Source: Streptomyces sp. DH24 (GTDB taxonomy: Bacteria; Actinomycetota; Actinomycetes; Streptomycetales; Streptomycetaceae). From it: a stretch of DNA of 64,000 bases. The translations under genes were made by a program, and so were the position numbers. Below are positions 44,280-55,526 of this stretch, piece by piece. Under the pieces are notes generated by a model. That model saw only the letters and a program-made list of their open reading frames with translations, had not been told where the DNA came from and made no database searches. Within the stretch, counting starts at the first letter, position 1, and every line of letters begins with the position of its first letter. The stretch spans positions 43,315 to 107,314 of the forward strand of contig NZ_JARVKW010000027.1 of assembly GCF_029813775.1 (NCBI RefSeq), read 5' to 3'.

Positions 44280-45464
44280 ATGACACTCCTGACCCGCAGC
44301 CTCCTCGTCACCGCAGTCCTCCTCACCCCGCTCACCGCGACCGGCCCCGCCTCGGCCGCCCCGCGCTGCGCGTCCTCCGTCCCGTACGTCTCGGGCGAGG
44401 GCGGCTACGACACCTACCGCATCCCGGCCGCCGTCAGCACGCCGAAGGGCACGGTCCTGGCGTTCGCCGAGGGCCGCCGCGGCGGCGCGGGCGACACCGG
44501 CGCCATCGACGTCGTCGTGCGCCGCTCCACCGACGGCGGCTGCACCTGGGGCCCGCTGTCGGTCGTCGCCGCCGGGGACGGCGACACCCGCGGCAACCCG
44601 GCGCCCGTCGTCGACCCGCGCACCGGTGACGTCGTCCTCGTCACCTGCTTCAACGGCGGCGACGCGACGGAGGCGCAGATCATGCGCGGCGAGGTCACGC
44701 CCGAGCGGAGCCGCCGCGTGTTCGTGCAGCGCAGCCGGGACGACGGACGGCACTTCACGCCCCCGCGCGAGATCACCGCCGACGTCAAGCTCCCGCACTG
44801 GCGCTGGTACGCGACCGGCCCCGGCCACGCGATCGCCCTCACCCGGGGCCCGCACGCCGGCCGGCTCGTCGTCCCCGCCAACCACTCCGCCGCCCCGCCG
44901 GACGGCTCCACCGACACCGGCCAGGAGGCCCGCTACTACGGCGCCCACGCCCTCTACAGCGACGACTCCGGCCGCACCTGGCGGCTCGGCTACCTCGACG
45001 ACTCCTACGACGGGCAGGACAACGCCAACGAGTCCAGCGCCGCCCAGCTGCCCGACGGCCGGATCTACTTCAGCGCCCGCGACCAGAACGGCACCAGCAC
45101 CGGCAACCGCCTCGACACCTATTCGAGCGACGGCGGCGAGAGCCTGGACCGGCCCTACGCCGTGCAGCCCGGCCTGAACGACGTGCCGGTCGTCCAGGGC
45201 AGCGTCCTGCAACTGCCGGGGGCGGGGGCGCCGTTGCTGTTCTCCGGGCCGTCGGTGCCCACCGCGCGGCAGGCCATGGCGATCTGGCGCAGCACCGACG
45301 GCGGCGCCACCTTCAGCAAGGCGGTCACCCTCTCCGACCGGCGGGCCGCCTACTCCGACCTGGTCCGCGTCGACCGGAACACGGTCGGCGTCCTCTACGA
45401 GACCGGCGTGACGGGCACGTACGAGACGATCGAGTTCCGCCGGCTGCCGGTGACGGACCTCTAG
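44280..45464 (+). CDS. secreted exo-alpha-sialidase
   Basis: 394 residues from ATG 44280, with AGGAGAGG upstream. Signal peptide: TRSLLVTAVLLTPLTATGPA, cut likely after ASA near residue 27. Six-bladed sialidase fold: the first Arg is in DTYRIPAAV (YRIP motif), four Asp boxes (RSTDGGCTW, RSRDDGRHF, YSDDSGRTW, RSTDGGATF), and catalytic Asp in GAIDVVVRR. It releases sialic acid from glycans outside the cell. It starts 76 bp after the response-regulator gene. Its TAG shares a CTAG with the stop of the convergent aldolase gene. Confidence 0.92.
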   Translation: MTLLTRSLLVTAVLLTPLTATGPASAAPRCASSVPYVSGEGGYDTYRIPAAVSTPKGTVLAFAEGRRGGAGDTGAIDVVVRRSTDGGCTWGPLSVVAAGDGDTRGNPAPVVDPRTGDVVLVTCFNGGDATEAQIMRGEVTPERSRRVFVQRSRDDGRHFTPPREITADVKLPHWRWYATGPGHAIALTRGPHAGRLVVPANHSAAPPDGSTDTGQEARYYGAHALYSDDSGRTWRLGYLDDSYDGQDNANESSAAQLPDGRIYFSARDQNGTSTGNRLDTYSSDGGESLDRPYAVQPGLNDVPVVQGSVLQLPGAGAPLLFSGPSVPTARQAMAIWRSTDGGATFSKAVTLSDRRAAYSDLVRVDRNTVGVLYETGVTGTYETIEFRRLPVTDL

Positions 45465-46396
45465 AGAAGGCCCGCGGCGGCGAGGTACTTGCCGACCCGT
45501 TCCACCTCGTCCGGCGACAGCGGCACCTGGGGTTCCGCCGTCGCCGGGCAGGCGATGACGCCCCGCAGCCGCAGCGCCGCCTTGAAGGCGCCGAGGGCCG
45601 AGGAACCGGGGCCCATACGGGCCGGGTCGCCGGCGCCGACCAGGCCGAACAGGGCGCACAGCCGCTCCTGTTCGGCCCGCGCCTGCTCCCAGTCGCCGGC
45701 CCGGCACAGCCGGTCGAGCCGGACGTAGCCGTGCGGGTCGACGTTGGCGAGGCCGGGCACCGCCCCGTCGGCGCCCATCGCGAGCGCCGCGTCCACGACC
45801 AGCTCGGAGCCGGTCAGCACGCTGAAGCCGGTGATGCCGGGGTCCGCGCGGACACCGGTCACCACCGCGCGGAAACCGGCCAGGTCGCCGCTGGAGTCCT
45901 TCAGGCCGGCCAGCACACCGTCGGCGGCCAGCTCCAGCACCAGCTCGGCGGGCAGCTTGGTGTGCACGGCCACCGGCAGGTCGTAGGCGATCACGGGGAC
46001 CGGGCTGCGCTCGGCGACCAGCCGGTAGTGCCGGGCGATCTCGGCCGGGTGGGTGCGGGCGTAGAACGGGGCGGTGACGACGACGGCGTCCGCGCCCGCC
46101 GCGGTGACGTCCCGGACGTGGTCCAGAACCCTCGGTGTCGTCATGTCGATCGCCCCGGCCAGCACGGGCAGCCGCCCGCCGACGTGGGACACCACCGCCT
46201 CCACGACCGACCTGCGCTGCCGGTCCGTCAGATAGGCCGCCTCCGAGGTGGAGCCCAGCACGAACAGGCCGTCCACACCGCCGTCCACCAGATGGTCGAC
46301 CAGTGCGGTCAGCGAGGCCACGTCCACCTCGCGGTCCGGTGTCAGGGGCGTGCAGACGGGCGGGACGACACCGGTCAGCGGGGCGGGCAAGGTCAT
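45461..46396 (-). CDS. DHDPS/N-acetylneuraminate-lyase family aldolase
   Basis: 311 residues from ATG 46396, overlapping the upstream ATPase gene by ATGA. Class I aldolase TIM barrel: LGSTSEAAYLTDRQR near 45-60 (carboxylate loop), VIAYDLPVAVHTKL near 140 with the Tyr, and LAGLKDSSGDLAGF with the Schiff-base Lys near 170. The GSTSE loop fits N-acetylneuraminate lyase better than GTTGE of dihydrodipicolinate synthase. With a sialidase beside it and the transporter upstream, cleavage of sialic acid to ManNAc and pyruvate is the best guess. Other 2-oxo-acid substrates remain possible. Confidence 0.8.
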   Translation of the reverse strand: MTLPAPLTGVVPPVCTPLTPDREVDVASLTALVDHLVDGGVDGLFVLGSTSEAAYLTDRQRRSVVEAVVSHVGGRLPVLAGAIDMTTPRVLDHVRDVTAAGADAVVVTAPFYARTHPAEIARHYRLVAERSPVPVIAYDLPVAVHTKLPAELVLELAADGVLAGLKDSSGDLAGFRAVVTGVRADPGITGFSVLTGSELVVDAALAMGADGAVPGLANVDPHGYVRLDRLCRAGDWEQARAEQERLCALFGLVGAGDPARMGPGSSALGAFKAALRLRGVIACPATAEPQVPLSPDEVERVGKYLAAAGLL

Positions 46397-47681
46397 GAAG
46401 GCTCCCTTGAGTGCGTCTGGCGTACGAGGTCGCGGGTGGACTCGTCCTCCTCGACAGGATGGTGACAGCGGAAGCGGTGACCGGGCACCGACGCGTCTTG
46501 GAAGCCCGGCATCACCTGCGCGCACTCCTCGTCCGCCTTCCAGCAGCGGGTGCGGAACGGGCAGCCGCTCGGCGGGCGGGTCGCCGACGGCACCGGACCG
46601 GCCAGCGGGATCGGCTCGATCGGGTCCAGCAGTCCGGGCGTGGCGGAGAACAGGGCGCGGGTGTACGGGTGCCGGGCCCGGTCGGTGACCCGGCCGGCGG
46701 GGGACTCCTCGACGATCCGGCCGAGGTACATGGTGATCACGCGGTCGCTCATCCGCCGCACCGTCTGGATGTCGTGCGACACGAACACCAGTGCAAGGCC
46801 GAGCCGTTCCTTCAGGTCGAGCAGCAGGTTGAGGATCTGCGCCCGTACGGACACGTCCAGGGCGCTCGTCGGCTCGTCCGCGACGACCAGGTCCGGGCCG
46901 AGGGCCAGGGCGCGGGCGATGGCGACGCGCTGCCGCTGCCCGCCGGACAACTGGCCGGGCAGGGCGTCGGCGAGGGCGCGCGGCAGGCCCACCAGCGACA
47001 TCAACTCCCGCACGCGGGCGTCCCGTTGCTCGGGGGTGCCCTGCCGGTGCACGTCGAGCGGGTCGCGCAGGATCTGCCGGATCGTCAGACGGCGGTTCAG
47101 GGCGGTGGACGGGTCCTGGAAGATCATGCCGGTGTGGCGGCCGACGGTGGCGCGGCGCTCGGCGGGCGGCATCGTCCACAGGTCCCGGCCGCGGAACGAC
47201 ACCGTCCCGGCCGTCGGCCGCTCCACGCCGACCAGCACCTTCGCCAGCGTCGACTTGCCGCAGCCGGACTCGCCGACCACGCCGACCGTCTCGCCGGGCG
47301 CGACGGCGAGGTCGGCGCCGGTCAGGGCGTAGACCCGGTCCCGGGAGAACACACCACCGCTGCGCGCCTTGTGCACGACGTGCGCGCCGGACAACTCCAC
47401 CAGCGGGCCCCGGGCGTCCGGGCCCTCGTCCTTGCCGGTCGTCGGGTTCCGGTGTTCGTGCCGGTCGGTCGTCGGGTTCCGGTCTCCGTCCCGGTCGGTT
47501 GTCCCGCCCCGGCCTTCGTGCCGGTCGGTCGTCGGGTTCCGGTTTCCGTGCCGGTCGGTCGCCCGGCCCCGGTCTTCGTCCCGGTCGGTCGTCGGGTTCC
47601 GGTCTCCGTGCCGGTCGGTCGCCCGGCCCCGGTCTTCGTCCCGGTCGGTCGTCCGCCCCCGGTCCTCGTCCCCGTCGGTCG

Positions 47682-47685
<4 letters not shown>
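46393..47685 (-). CDS. ABC transporter ATP-binding protein (DppF/SiaI type) with repeat-rich N-terminus
   Basis: 430 residues from GTG 47685, which overlaps the stop of the fused permease-ATPase gene by GTGA. Residues 2-81 are eight decapeptides of type TTDRxxDRNP encoded by 30-bp repeats, followed by a ninth degenerate copy. The ABC domain starts near 98 (VELSGAHVVHKAR): Walker A GESGCGKST, LSGGQRQRVAIARAL, Walker B VVADEPTSALD. It ends with the oligopeptide-family C-terminal (CPFRTRCWKADEEC, four Cys). It energises uptake with the other subunits. The start after the repeats cannot be excluded. Confidence 0.85.
47443..47682 (-). repeat. 30-bp coding minisatellite (decapeptide repeat)
   Basis: Eight consecutive 30-bp units, written on the plus strand as variants of GTGCCGGTCGGTCGTCGGGT and so on. 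On the minus strand they code for (T/A)TDR(D/H)x(D/N/H)R(N/G)(P/R/G). Units alternate between two subtypes (…DEDRGR and …HGDRNP). They keep the reading frame, so copy number can change without breaking the gene. Confidence 0.9.
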
Positions 47686-49651
<1,966 letters not shown>

Positions 49652-49655
<4 letters not shown>

Positions 49656-50611
49656 GCGGCCTCCCTCAGGCGCGGGTTGACCAGCAGATACAGCAGGTCG
49701 ATGACGAGGTTGACGACGACGAACCCGGTCGCCGTGGTGAGGACGACGCCCTGCACCACGGCCGGGTCGCCGTTCTTCACGGCGTCGATCATCAGCTTGC
49801 CCATGCCGGGCAGCGAGAAGATCGTCTCGATGACGACCGCGCCGCCCAGCAGATAGCCGACCCTGAGGCCCAGCACGGTCAGCGGGTTGATGAGGGCGTT
49901 GCGCAGCACGTTCCGTCCGACCACCACGCGCGGCGGCAGCCCGCTGCCGATCGCCGTACGGACGTAGTCCTTGTCCAGCTCCTCCACGACGGACGTGCGC
50001 ACGATCCGGGTCAGCTGCGCCGCCACCGGCAGCGACAGGGCGACCGCCGGCAGGGTCATCGTCTTCAGCCAGCCGGTGAGGGAGTCCGCCGGGTTGATGT
50101 AGCCGCCGGTCGGGAACCAGCCCAGGTCGACCGCCAGGTACTGGATCATCAGCAGCGCCAGCCAGAAGCCGGGCGCGGCGACGCCGGTCAGCGACACGAC
50201 CCGGATGATCTGGTCGGGCAGCCGGTCCCGGTAGATCGCGGCGGTCACCCCGCCGACCAGCGCCAGCACCACCGCCAGGCCGAGGCCCAGGAAGGTGAGC
50301 TGGAGGGTGAGCGGCAGGGCGGTGGTGACCTGGTCGATCACCGGCGCCCGGGTCAGGGCGCTGGTGCCCATGTCGCCGTGCAGCAGGTCGGCGACGAAGT
50401 CGACGTAGCGCACCGGCAGCGGGTCGAGCAGGCCGTGTTCCTCGCGGAAGTCGTGCAGTTGCTGGGGCGTCGGGTTGGCGCCCTGGAAGAACGCGGACGC
50501 CGGGTCGACGTCCGAGAACCGCATCACCAGGAACACGAACAGCACGATGCCGAGCATCAGCGGCACCAGCAGCGCGACGCGGCGCAGCAGAATACGGGCG
50601 ATGGCCACCAC
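49652..50611 (-). CDS. ABC transporter permease (DppB/SiaF type)
   Basis: 319 residues. Binding-protein-dependent permease with six hydrophobic segments, N-terminal MVAIARILLRRVALLVPLML. The DppB signature EAA loop AIGSGLPPRVVVGRNVLRNALINPL lies near 225-250. It forms the membrane pore with the fused permease-ATPase. It lies 22 bp after the binding-protein gene and overlaps the next gene, so the four transporter genes form one operon. Confidence 0.92.
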
Positions 50612-50633
50612 GCGCGGTCAACTCCCCACGTCG

Positions 50634-52265
50634 TCAGGCCCACTTGGCCTGGAGGAGGTTGATGCCGGGGTACGGCTGTGCCCTTATGCCGGCGAGCGCG
50701 TCCGGGTCCCAGGCCGTCATCAGCTCGTTGTGGACGACCGGGTAGAGCACGGCCTGCTCGGCGACGACGTCGATGTAGTCCTGGACCATCGCCTTCTTCC
50801 GGTCCGGGTCGGGCTCCCGGGTGGCCCGGTCCATGTCGCGGAAGAGGGCCTTGGCGACGGAGTTGTCGGCCCAGCGCGTGTACTGCATCCACAGGTTCCC
50901 GGGCCCGTAGTTGTAGTGCATGATCAGGTCGGCGTCGAGGCCGAACTGGTTGGGGTTCGAGGCGGCGGCGACGACCTGGTAGTCCTGCTTCTGGTCCATC
51001 TTCGTGAAGACGGCCGTGGTCTCCTGCGGCGACAGCGTCGTCCGCACGCCGATCGCGTCCCAGGACGACTTGATGGTGGGCAGGCAGTCCACGATCCAGC
51101 TGACGTTCACGGCGAGGATGTCGACCTTCAGCCCGCTGACCCCGGCCTCCTCCAGCAGCGCCTTCGCCCGGTCGGGGTCGTAGTCGTACACCGTCTTCGC
51201 GCGCCGGTAGCTGGGGTTGGCCTCGTTGAGGAACGACGTCGACGGCTTGCCGTGTCCCTTGAGCGCCACCTCCACCATCTTCTCGGTGTCGATGGCGTAG
51301 TGCAGCGCCTGCCGCACCCGCACGTCGTCGAAGGGCTTGTGCCGGGTGTTGAACATCAGGAACAGGTTGTTCATCCCGGCGCCGCCCGCGACCGTCAGCC
51401 CGCCGCTCTCCAGCTGCCCGATGTTGGCGTACGGGATGTTGTCGGCGATCTGCGCGCCCGCGCCCGAGCCGGAGATCTTCGCGACGCGGGGGGCCGCGTC
51501 CACGATCGTCAGCCAGTTCATCTTCTTGAAGGCGGGTTTCCGTGGGCCGTTGTAGTCCGCGAACGCCTCGAAGGTGGTGTTGGACTTCGGGTGGTGCGCG
51601 GTCTGCCGGTAGGGCCCCGAGCCGACCGCCAGGCCCTTGATCGCCTCGTCCCAGGCGCCCGGCTTCGAGAACACGTGCTTCGGCATGATCTTGGCGAGCG
51701 TCAGCCGCGAAAGCCCGTCCGGGAAGGGGAACTTGAGGACCAGCTCGACGCTGCGGGCGTCGACCTTGCGGACCTCCTTCAGCCAGCTCGCGAAGAAGCC
51801 CTTGGCGAGGGTCTGGGTGTCCGGGTCGAGAATCCGGTCGAAGACGAACACCACGTCGTCGGCCGTCACCGGCTTGCCGTCGTGGAACGTCGCCCCGGCC
51901 CGCAGCGTGAACCGCCACGACGTGGCGCTCGCGTCCTTCGGCACCTCGGTCGCCAGCGCCGCGTACGGCTCGCGGGAGATCGGGTCGGTGTCGAGCAGCC
52001 CCTCGTAGATGTGGTTGTTGGCGGCCATGCAGAACGCGGACGCCGTCTGCGTCGGGTCCCAGCTGCCGTCGTTGCCGTAGCCGATCACCGCCGTCAGCGT
52101 GCGGTTCGCGCCCCCGCCGCCGCCCCCGGTGTCGTTGGTGGACTGGGGCCCGGACGAGCAGGCCGACAGCGACGCCGGGACGGAGACGGCGGCGCCCAGC
52201 GCGCCGGTGTACTTCAGGAACGACCGGCGGCGCGGCACCGGCAGGTCGTGGGTCACGTCGCGCAC
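50634..52265 (-). CDS. ABC transporter substrate-binding lipoprotein (SBP_bac_5)
   Basis: 543 residues from the start codon at 52265. A twin-arginine stretch PRRRSFLK is followed by a hydrophobic region and lipobox LSAC near residue 36, so it should be exported by Tat and anchored in the membrane. A Gly-rich linker follows. Family 5 (oligopeptide/dipeptide/sialic acid SatA/SiaE) motifs: FTLRAGATFHDGKPVTADDVVFVFDRIL near 115-143 and VRQALHYAIDTEKMVEVAL near 310. First gene of the operon with permease, fused permease-ATPase, ATPase and aldolase. The operon partner makes sialic acid the leading ligand guess, but a peptide ligand is possible. Confidence 0.9.
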   Translation of the reverse strand: MRDVTHDLPVPRRRSFLKYTGALGAAVSVPASLSACSSGPQSTNDTGGGGGGANRTLTAVIGYGNDGSWDPTQTASAFCMAANNHIYEGLLDTDPISREPYAALATEVPKDASATSWRFTLRAGATFHDGKPVTADDVVFVFDRILDPDTQTLAKGFFASWLKEVRKVDARSVELVLKFPFPDGLSRLTLAKIMPKHVFSKPGAWDEAIKGLAVGSGPYRQTAHHPKSNTTFEAFADYNGPRKPAFKKMNWLTIVDAAPRVAKISGSGAGAQIADNIPYANIGQLESGGLTVAGGAGMNNLFLMFNTRHKPFDDVRVRQALHYAIDTEKMVEVALKGHGKPSTSFLNEANPSYRRAKTVYDYDPDRAKALLEEAGVSGLKVDILAVNVSWIVDCLPTIKSSWDAIGVRTTLSPQETTAVFTKMDQKQDYQVVAAASNPNQFGLDADLIMHYNYGPGNLWMQYTRWADNSVAKALFRDMDRATREPDPDRKKAMVQDYIDVVAEQAVLYPVVHNELMTAWDPDALAGIRAQPYPGINLLQAKWA

Positions 52266-52567
52266 GGATCCTCCAGCGGAGAAGGAGTGGGAGGGAGGCG
52301 AGAGAAGCGAAGGAGGCGAGGGCGGGAGCCGTGGGGGGCTTCGAGGGGGAGATACGACGTCCTACGTCCTGGTTCAGTGCGACCGTAGGAGCGCCCGTGG
52401 GGGCGGTCAAGAGATCGCGCACGAATGGCGCACCAATGGCGCAACTGCCACAGGTCGGACCAATGTCGCCGGTCCGGCGCCGGAGTTGACGCGATATCGC
52501 CCCACGGCGCCACCCGATGCCGTCCGGAGGTGGGACGTGGGATGTCCCCGCGCGTAGCATGCGGCGC
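52266..52567. promoter_or_regulatory. intergenic region with candidate GntR operators
   Basis: This 302-bp region between the divergent binding-protein and GntR genes holds GGTCGGACC (52453-52461), a perfect 4-1-4 inverted repeat like FadR-family sites. It also has a direct repeat AATGGCGCA at 52424-52432 and 52435-52443, spaced 11 bp, one helical turn. Both would let the GntR regulator act on the two promoters. No other gene is seen. Confidence 0.45.
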
Positions 52568-53272
52568 ATGGCGGAGGAGCCCAGGACCACCCGTATCCAG
52601 CGCGAGGTCGTCCAGCTCATCCTGGACCGCGGGCTGCGCGCCGGGGCCCCGCTGCCCACGGAGGCCGAGCTGATGGACGCCCTCGGCGCCAGCCGCAACT
52701 CCGTCCGCGAGGCCCTCAAGGCGCTCCAGGCCCTCGACATCGTCGACATCCGGCACGGCTACGGCACCTATGTCGGCCAGGCCTCCCTCACCCCGCTCGT
52801 CGACGGCCTCACCTTCCGCACCCTCGCCCGGCAGGACGACGACGCGGGCGCCCTGGCCGAAATCCTCCAGGTGCGGGAGGTGCTGGAGGAGGGCCTGATC
52901 CGCCGGGTCGCGGCCACCCTCACGGAGGCCGAACTCGACGGCATCGAAGCCGTCGTGGACCGCATGGAGAAGGCGGGCCGCGCCGCCCGCCCCTTCGCCG
53001 AACTCGACCGGCAGTTCCACGAGCTGCTCTACGCCCCGCTCGGCAACGCGCTCGTGCCGCAGCTCCTCGCCGCCTTCTGGACCGTCTTCCGCCGCGTCGC
53101 CGGCGCCCGCGGCTGGACCGACGACCCGTCCCCCGACGTCACCGTCCGCCGCCACCGCGACATCGTCACCGCGCTGCGCGCCCGCGACGTCGAGGGCGCC
53201 CAGCGCGCCATGGCCGTCCACTTCCGCGGCATCGAGGCCAGGGCGGCACAGGAGTCACGGGGCGTGGGCTGA
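52568..53272 (+). CDS. GntR/FadR-family regulator of the ABC-aldolase operon
   Basis: 234 residues from ATG 52568 (MAEEPRTTRIQREVV); TAGCAT ends 7 nt upstream and argues against ATG 52559. Winged helix about 8-75 with LPTEAELMDALGASRNSVREALKALQALDIVDIRHGYGTYV; FCD ligand domain about 90-225 with the metal-binding ELDRQFHELLY. Divergent from the SBP-permease-ATPase-aldolase operon, so it should be its regulator. NanR-type sialic acid regulators belong to this family; ligand is inferred. Confidence 0.9.
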   Translation: MAEEPRTTRIQREVVQLILDRGLRAGAPLPTEAELMDALGASRNSVREALKALQALDIVDIRHGYGTYVGQASLTPLVDGLTFRTLARQDDDAGALAEILQVREVLEEGLIRRVAATLTEAELDGIEAVVDRMEKAGRAARPFAELDRQFHELLYAPLGNALVPQLLAAFWTVFRRVAGARGWTDDPSPDVTVRRHRDIVTALRARDVEGAQRAMAVHFRGIEARAAQESRGVG

Positions 53273-53345
53273 CACACCGGACCGGGGCGGGGGCAGTGCG
53301 TCCCCGGCGACCGCACCTGCCCGCGCCATACGGGAGAATGACGCC

Positions 53346-54092
53346 ATGAGCCTGTTCCGCGACGACGGCATCGTGCTGCGCACCCAGAAGCTGGGCGAAG
53401 CGGACCGCATCATCACGCTGCTCACCCGGGGCCACGGGCGGGTGCGCGCCGTCGCGCGGGGAGTGCGCCGGACCAAGTCCAAGTTCGGCGCGCGCCTCGA
53501 ACCGTTCTCACACGTCGACGTGCAGTTCTTCGCCAAGGGCAGCGAGCTGGTCGGCCGCGGCCTGCCGCTGTGCACGCAGAGCGAGACCATCGCGCCGTAC
53601 GGCGGCGGCATCGTCACCGACTACGCCCGCTACACCGCGGGCACCGCCATGCTGGAGACCGCCGAGCGGTTCACCGACCACGAGGGCGAGCCGGCCGTGC
53701 AGCAGTACCTGCTGCTGGTGGGCGCCCTGCGCACCCTGGCCCGCGGCGAGCACGCCCCGAACCTGGTGCTCGACGCCTTCCTGCTGCGCTCCCTCGCCGT
53801 CAACGGCTATGCCCCCAGCTTCGGCGACTGCGCCAAGTGCGGCATGCCCGGACCCAACCGGTTCTTCTCCGTGGCGTCCGGCGGCTCGGTCTGCGCCGAC
53901 TGCCGCGTCCCCGGCAGCGTCGTACCCTCGCCGCAGGCCCTGGAACTCCTCGGCGCGCTGCTTACGGGAGACTGGGAGACCGCGGACGCGTGCGAGGCGC
54001 GGTACGTCCGGGAGGGCAGCGGACTGGTGTCCGCCTACCTGCACTGGCATCTGGAGCGCGGACTGCGCTCCCTGCGGTACGTAGAGAAATAG
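53346..54092 (+). CDS. recO: DNA repair protein RecO
   Basis: 248 residues from ATG 53346; GAGAAT ends 6 nt upstream. RecO loads RecA with RecR in the RecF pathway. OB fold at the N-terminus (SLFRDDGIVLRTQKLGEADRII), helical core, and a zinc finger CAKCGMPGPNRFFSVASGG...CADCR near 160-183 (four Cys). It precedes uppS by 22 bp on the same strand, the conserved streptomycete order. Confidence 0.95.
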   Translation: MSLFRDDGIVLRTQKLGEADRIITLLTRGHGRVRAVARGVRRTKSKFGARLEPFSHVDVQFFAKGSELVGRGLPLCTQSETIAPYGGGIVTDYARYTAGTAMLETAERFTDHEGEPAVQQYLLLVGALRTLARGEHAPNLVLDAFLLRSLAVNGYAPSFGDCAKCGMPGPNRFFSVASGGSVCADCRVPGSVVPSPQALELLGALLTGDWETADACEARYVREGSGLVSAYLHWHLERGLRSLRYVEK

Positions 54093-54114
54093 CAACCGAG
54101 GAGACGAGAAAGAC

Positions 54115-54948
54115 ATGGCCGTACGCGGGATCCTGGGGCGCCAGCGCCGGGAGTACAGGACGCCGGAGCCGCATCCCTCCGGCGCGCGGCCCCCGAAGCT
54201 CCCCGGTGAGCTGGTCCCGAACCATGTGGCGATCATCATGGACGGGAACGGCCGGTGGGCCAAGGAGCGCGGCCTGCCCCGCACCGAGGGCCACAAGGTC
54301 GGCGCCGAGCGCGTGCTGGACGTGCTGCAGGGCGCCATCGAGATGGGCGTCGGTGCCATCTCCCTGTACGCCTTCTCCACGGAGAACTGGAAGCGCTCGC
54401 CCGACGAGGTGCGCTTCCTGATGAACTTCAACCGCGACTTCATCCGCAAGACCCGCGACCAGCTCGACGAGCTCGGCGTGCGGGTCCGCTGGGTGGGCCG
54501 CATGCCCAGGCTGTGGAAGTCCGTCGCCAAGGAGCTCCAGATCGCCCAGGAGCAGACCAAGGACAACGACCGGCTCACGCTGTACTTCTGCATGAACTAC
54601 GGCGGCCGCGCCGAGATCGCCGACGCCGCGCAGGCCATCGCCCAGGACGTGCGGGCGGGGCGGCTCGACCCGTCCAAGGTGAACGAGAAGACGGTCGCGA
54701 AGTACCTCTACTACCCGGACATGCCGGACGTGGACCTGTTCCTGCGGCCCAGCGGCGAGCAGCGCACGTCCAACTACCTGCTGTGGCAGAGCGCCTACGC
54801 CGAGATGGTCTTCCAGGACGTGCTGTGGCCGGACTTCGACCGCCGTGACCTGTGGCGCGCCTGCCTCGAATTCGCCTCCCGCGACCGCCGCTTCGGCGGC
54901 GCTGTCCCGAACGAGGAGCTGCTGGCGATGGAGGGCCGGTCGGAATAG
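54115..54948 (+). CDS. uppS: isoprenyl transferase (undecaprenyl diphosphate synthase family)
   Basis: 277 residues from ATG 54115, preceded by GAGGAGACGAG. Cis-prenyltransferase building the polyprenyl diphosphate lipid carrier for cell-wall synthesis. Signatures: IIMDGNGRWAKERGLPRTEGHKVGAE (about 40-66, catalytic Asp), YAFSTENWKRSPDEV, and the C-terminal DLFLRPSGEQRTSNYLLWQSAYAE. A 45-residue N-terminal extension (PEPHPSGARPPKLPG) is usual in actinobacteria. Exact chain length of the product cannot be told. Confidence 0.95.
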   Translation: MAVRGILGRQRREYRTPEPHPSGARPPKLPGELVPNHVAIIMDGNGRWAKERGLPRTEGHKVGAERVLDVLQGAIEMGVGAISLYAFSTENWKRSPDEVRFLMNFNRDFIRKTRDQLDELGVRVRWVGRMPRLWKSVAKELQIAQEQTKDNDRLTLYFCMNYGGRAEIADAAQAIAQDVRAGRLDPSKVNEKTVAKYLYYPDMPDVDLFLRPSGEQRTSNYLLWQSAYAEMVFQDVLWPDFDRRDLWRACLEFASRDRRFGGAVPNEELLAMEGRSE

Positions 54949-54959
54949 CGGGCCGGGAA

Positions 54960-54981
54960 CCGCGCCCCGAAAGGGGCGCGG
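54960..54981. terminator. REP-like hairpin between uppS and zur
   Basis: CCGCGCCCC-GAAA-GGGGCGCGG, stem 9 bp, GNRA-type loop, 12 bp after the uppS stop and before convergent zur. The following bases (GGGACCTGCGCGATCAGCCG) resemble the tail of a hairpin element that is very common after Streptomyces genes (recalled, not searched). It should stop transcription from both sides. Confidence 0.75.
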
Positions 54982-55043
54982 GGACCTGCGCGATCAGCCG
55001 ACGACCACCCGCGGTGCGCGAGGGACAGGGGCCGTCGGGGCGC

Positions 55044-55466
55044 TCACGAACGCGTCCGGCCCGCGGCGCACTCCGCGCAGGTACCGAAGATCTCCACCGT
55101 GTGCGCCACGTTCACATAGCCGTGCTCCGCGGCGATGGCCTCCGCCCACTTCTCCACGGCAGGCCCCTCGACCTCGACCGCGCTGCCGCACGAGCGGCAC
55201 ACGAGATGGTGGTGGTGCTCGCCGGACGAGCAACGGCGGTAGACGGACTCGCCGTCGGAGGTGCGCAGTACGTCGACCTCACCGGCCTCGGCGAGGGACT
55301 GAAGGGTGCGGTAGACGGTGGTGAGCCCGACCGAATCGCCCTTGTGCTTGAGCATGTCGTGGAGTTCCTGCGCGCTGCGGAACTCCTCGACCTCGTCCAG
55401 GGCCGCCGCCACGGCGGCACGCTGCCGAGTGGCGCGGCCCTTTACGGGCGGTCCAGCGGTGGTCAC
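55044..55466 (-). CDS. zur: Fur family zinc uptake regulator Zur
   Basis: 140 residues from GTG 55466 (VTTAGPPVKGRATRQ), the family start; the open frame reaches 55520. Zinc-responsive repressor: winged helix with FRSAQELHDMLKHKGDSVGLTTVYRTLQSLAEAGEVDVL (about 25-65), metal motif SSGEHHHHLVCRSCG near 83-97, and CAEC near the C-terminus for the structural zinc. It lies 60 bp downstream of znuB, on the same strand, and controls the znu genes and others. A Zur box is upstream of znuA. Confidence 0.96.
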   Translation of the reverse strand: MTTAGPPVKGRATRQRAAVAAALDEVEEFRSAQELHDMLKHKGDSVGLTTVYRTLQSLAEAGEVDVLRTSDGESVYRRCSSGEHHHHLVCRSCGSAVEVEGPAVEKWAEAIAAEHGYVNVAHTVEIFGTCAECAAGRTRS

Positions 55467-55526
55467 CGGTTGCCTCCTCACGTCTGCCTGTGCCCGGGCC
55501 ATTGTGCCAGCCCGTGCCACGGCCGG

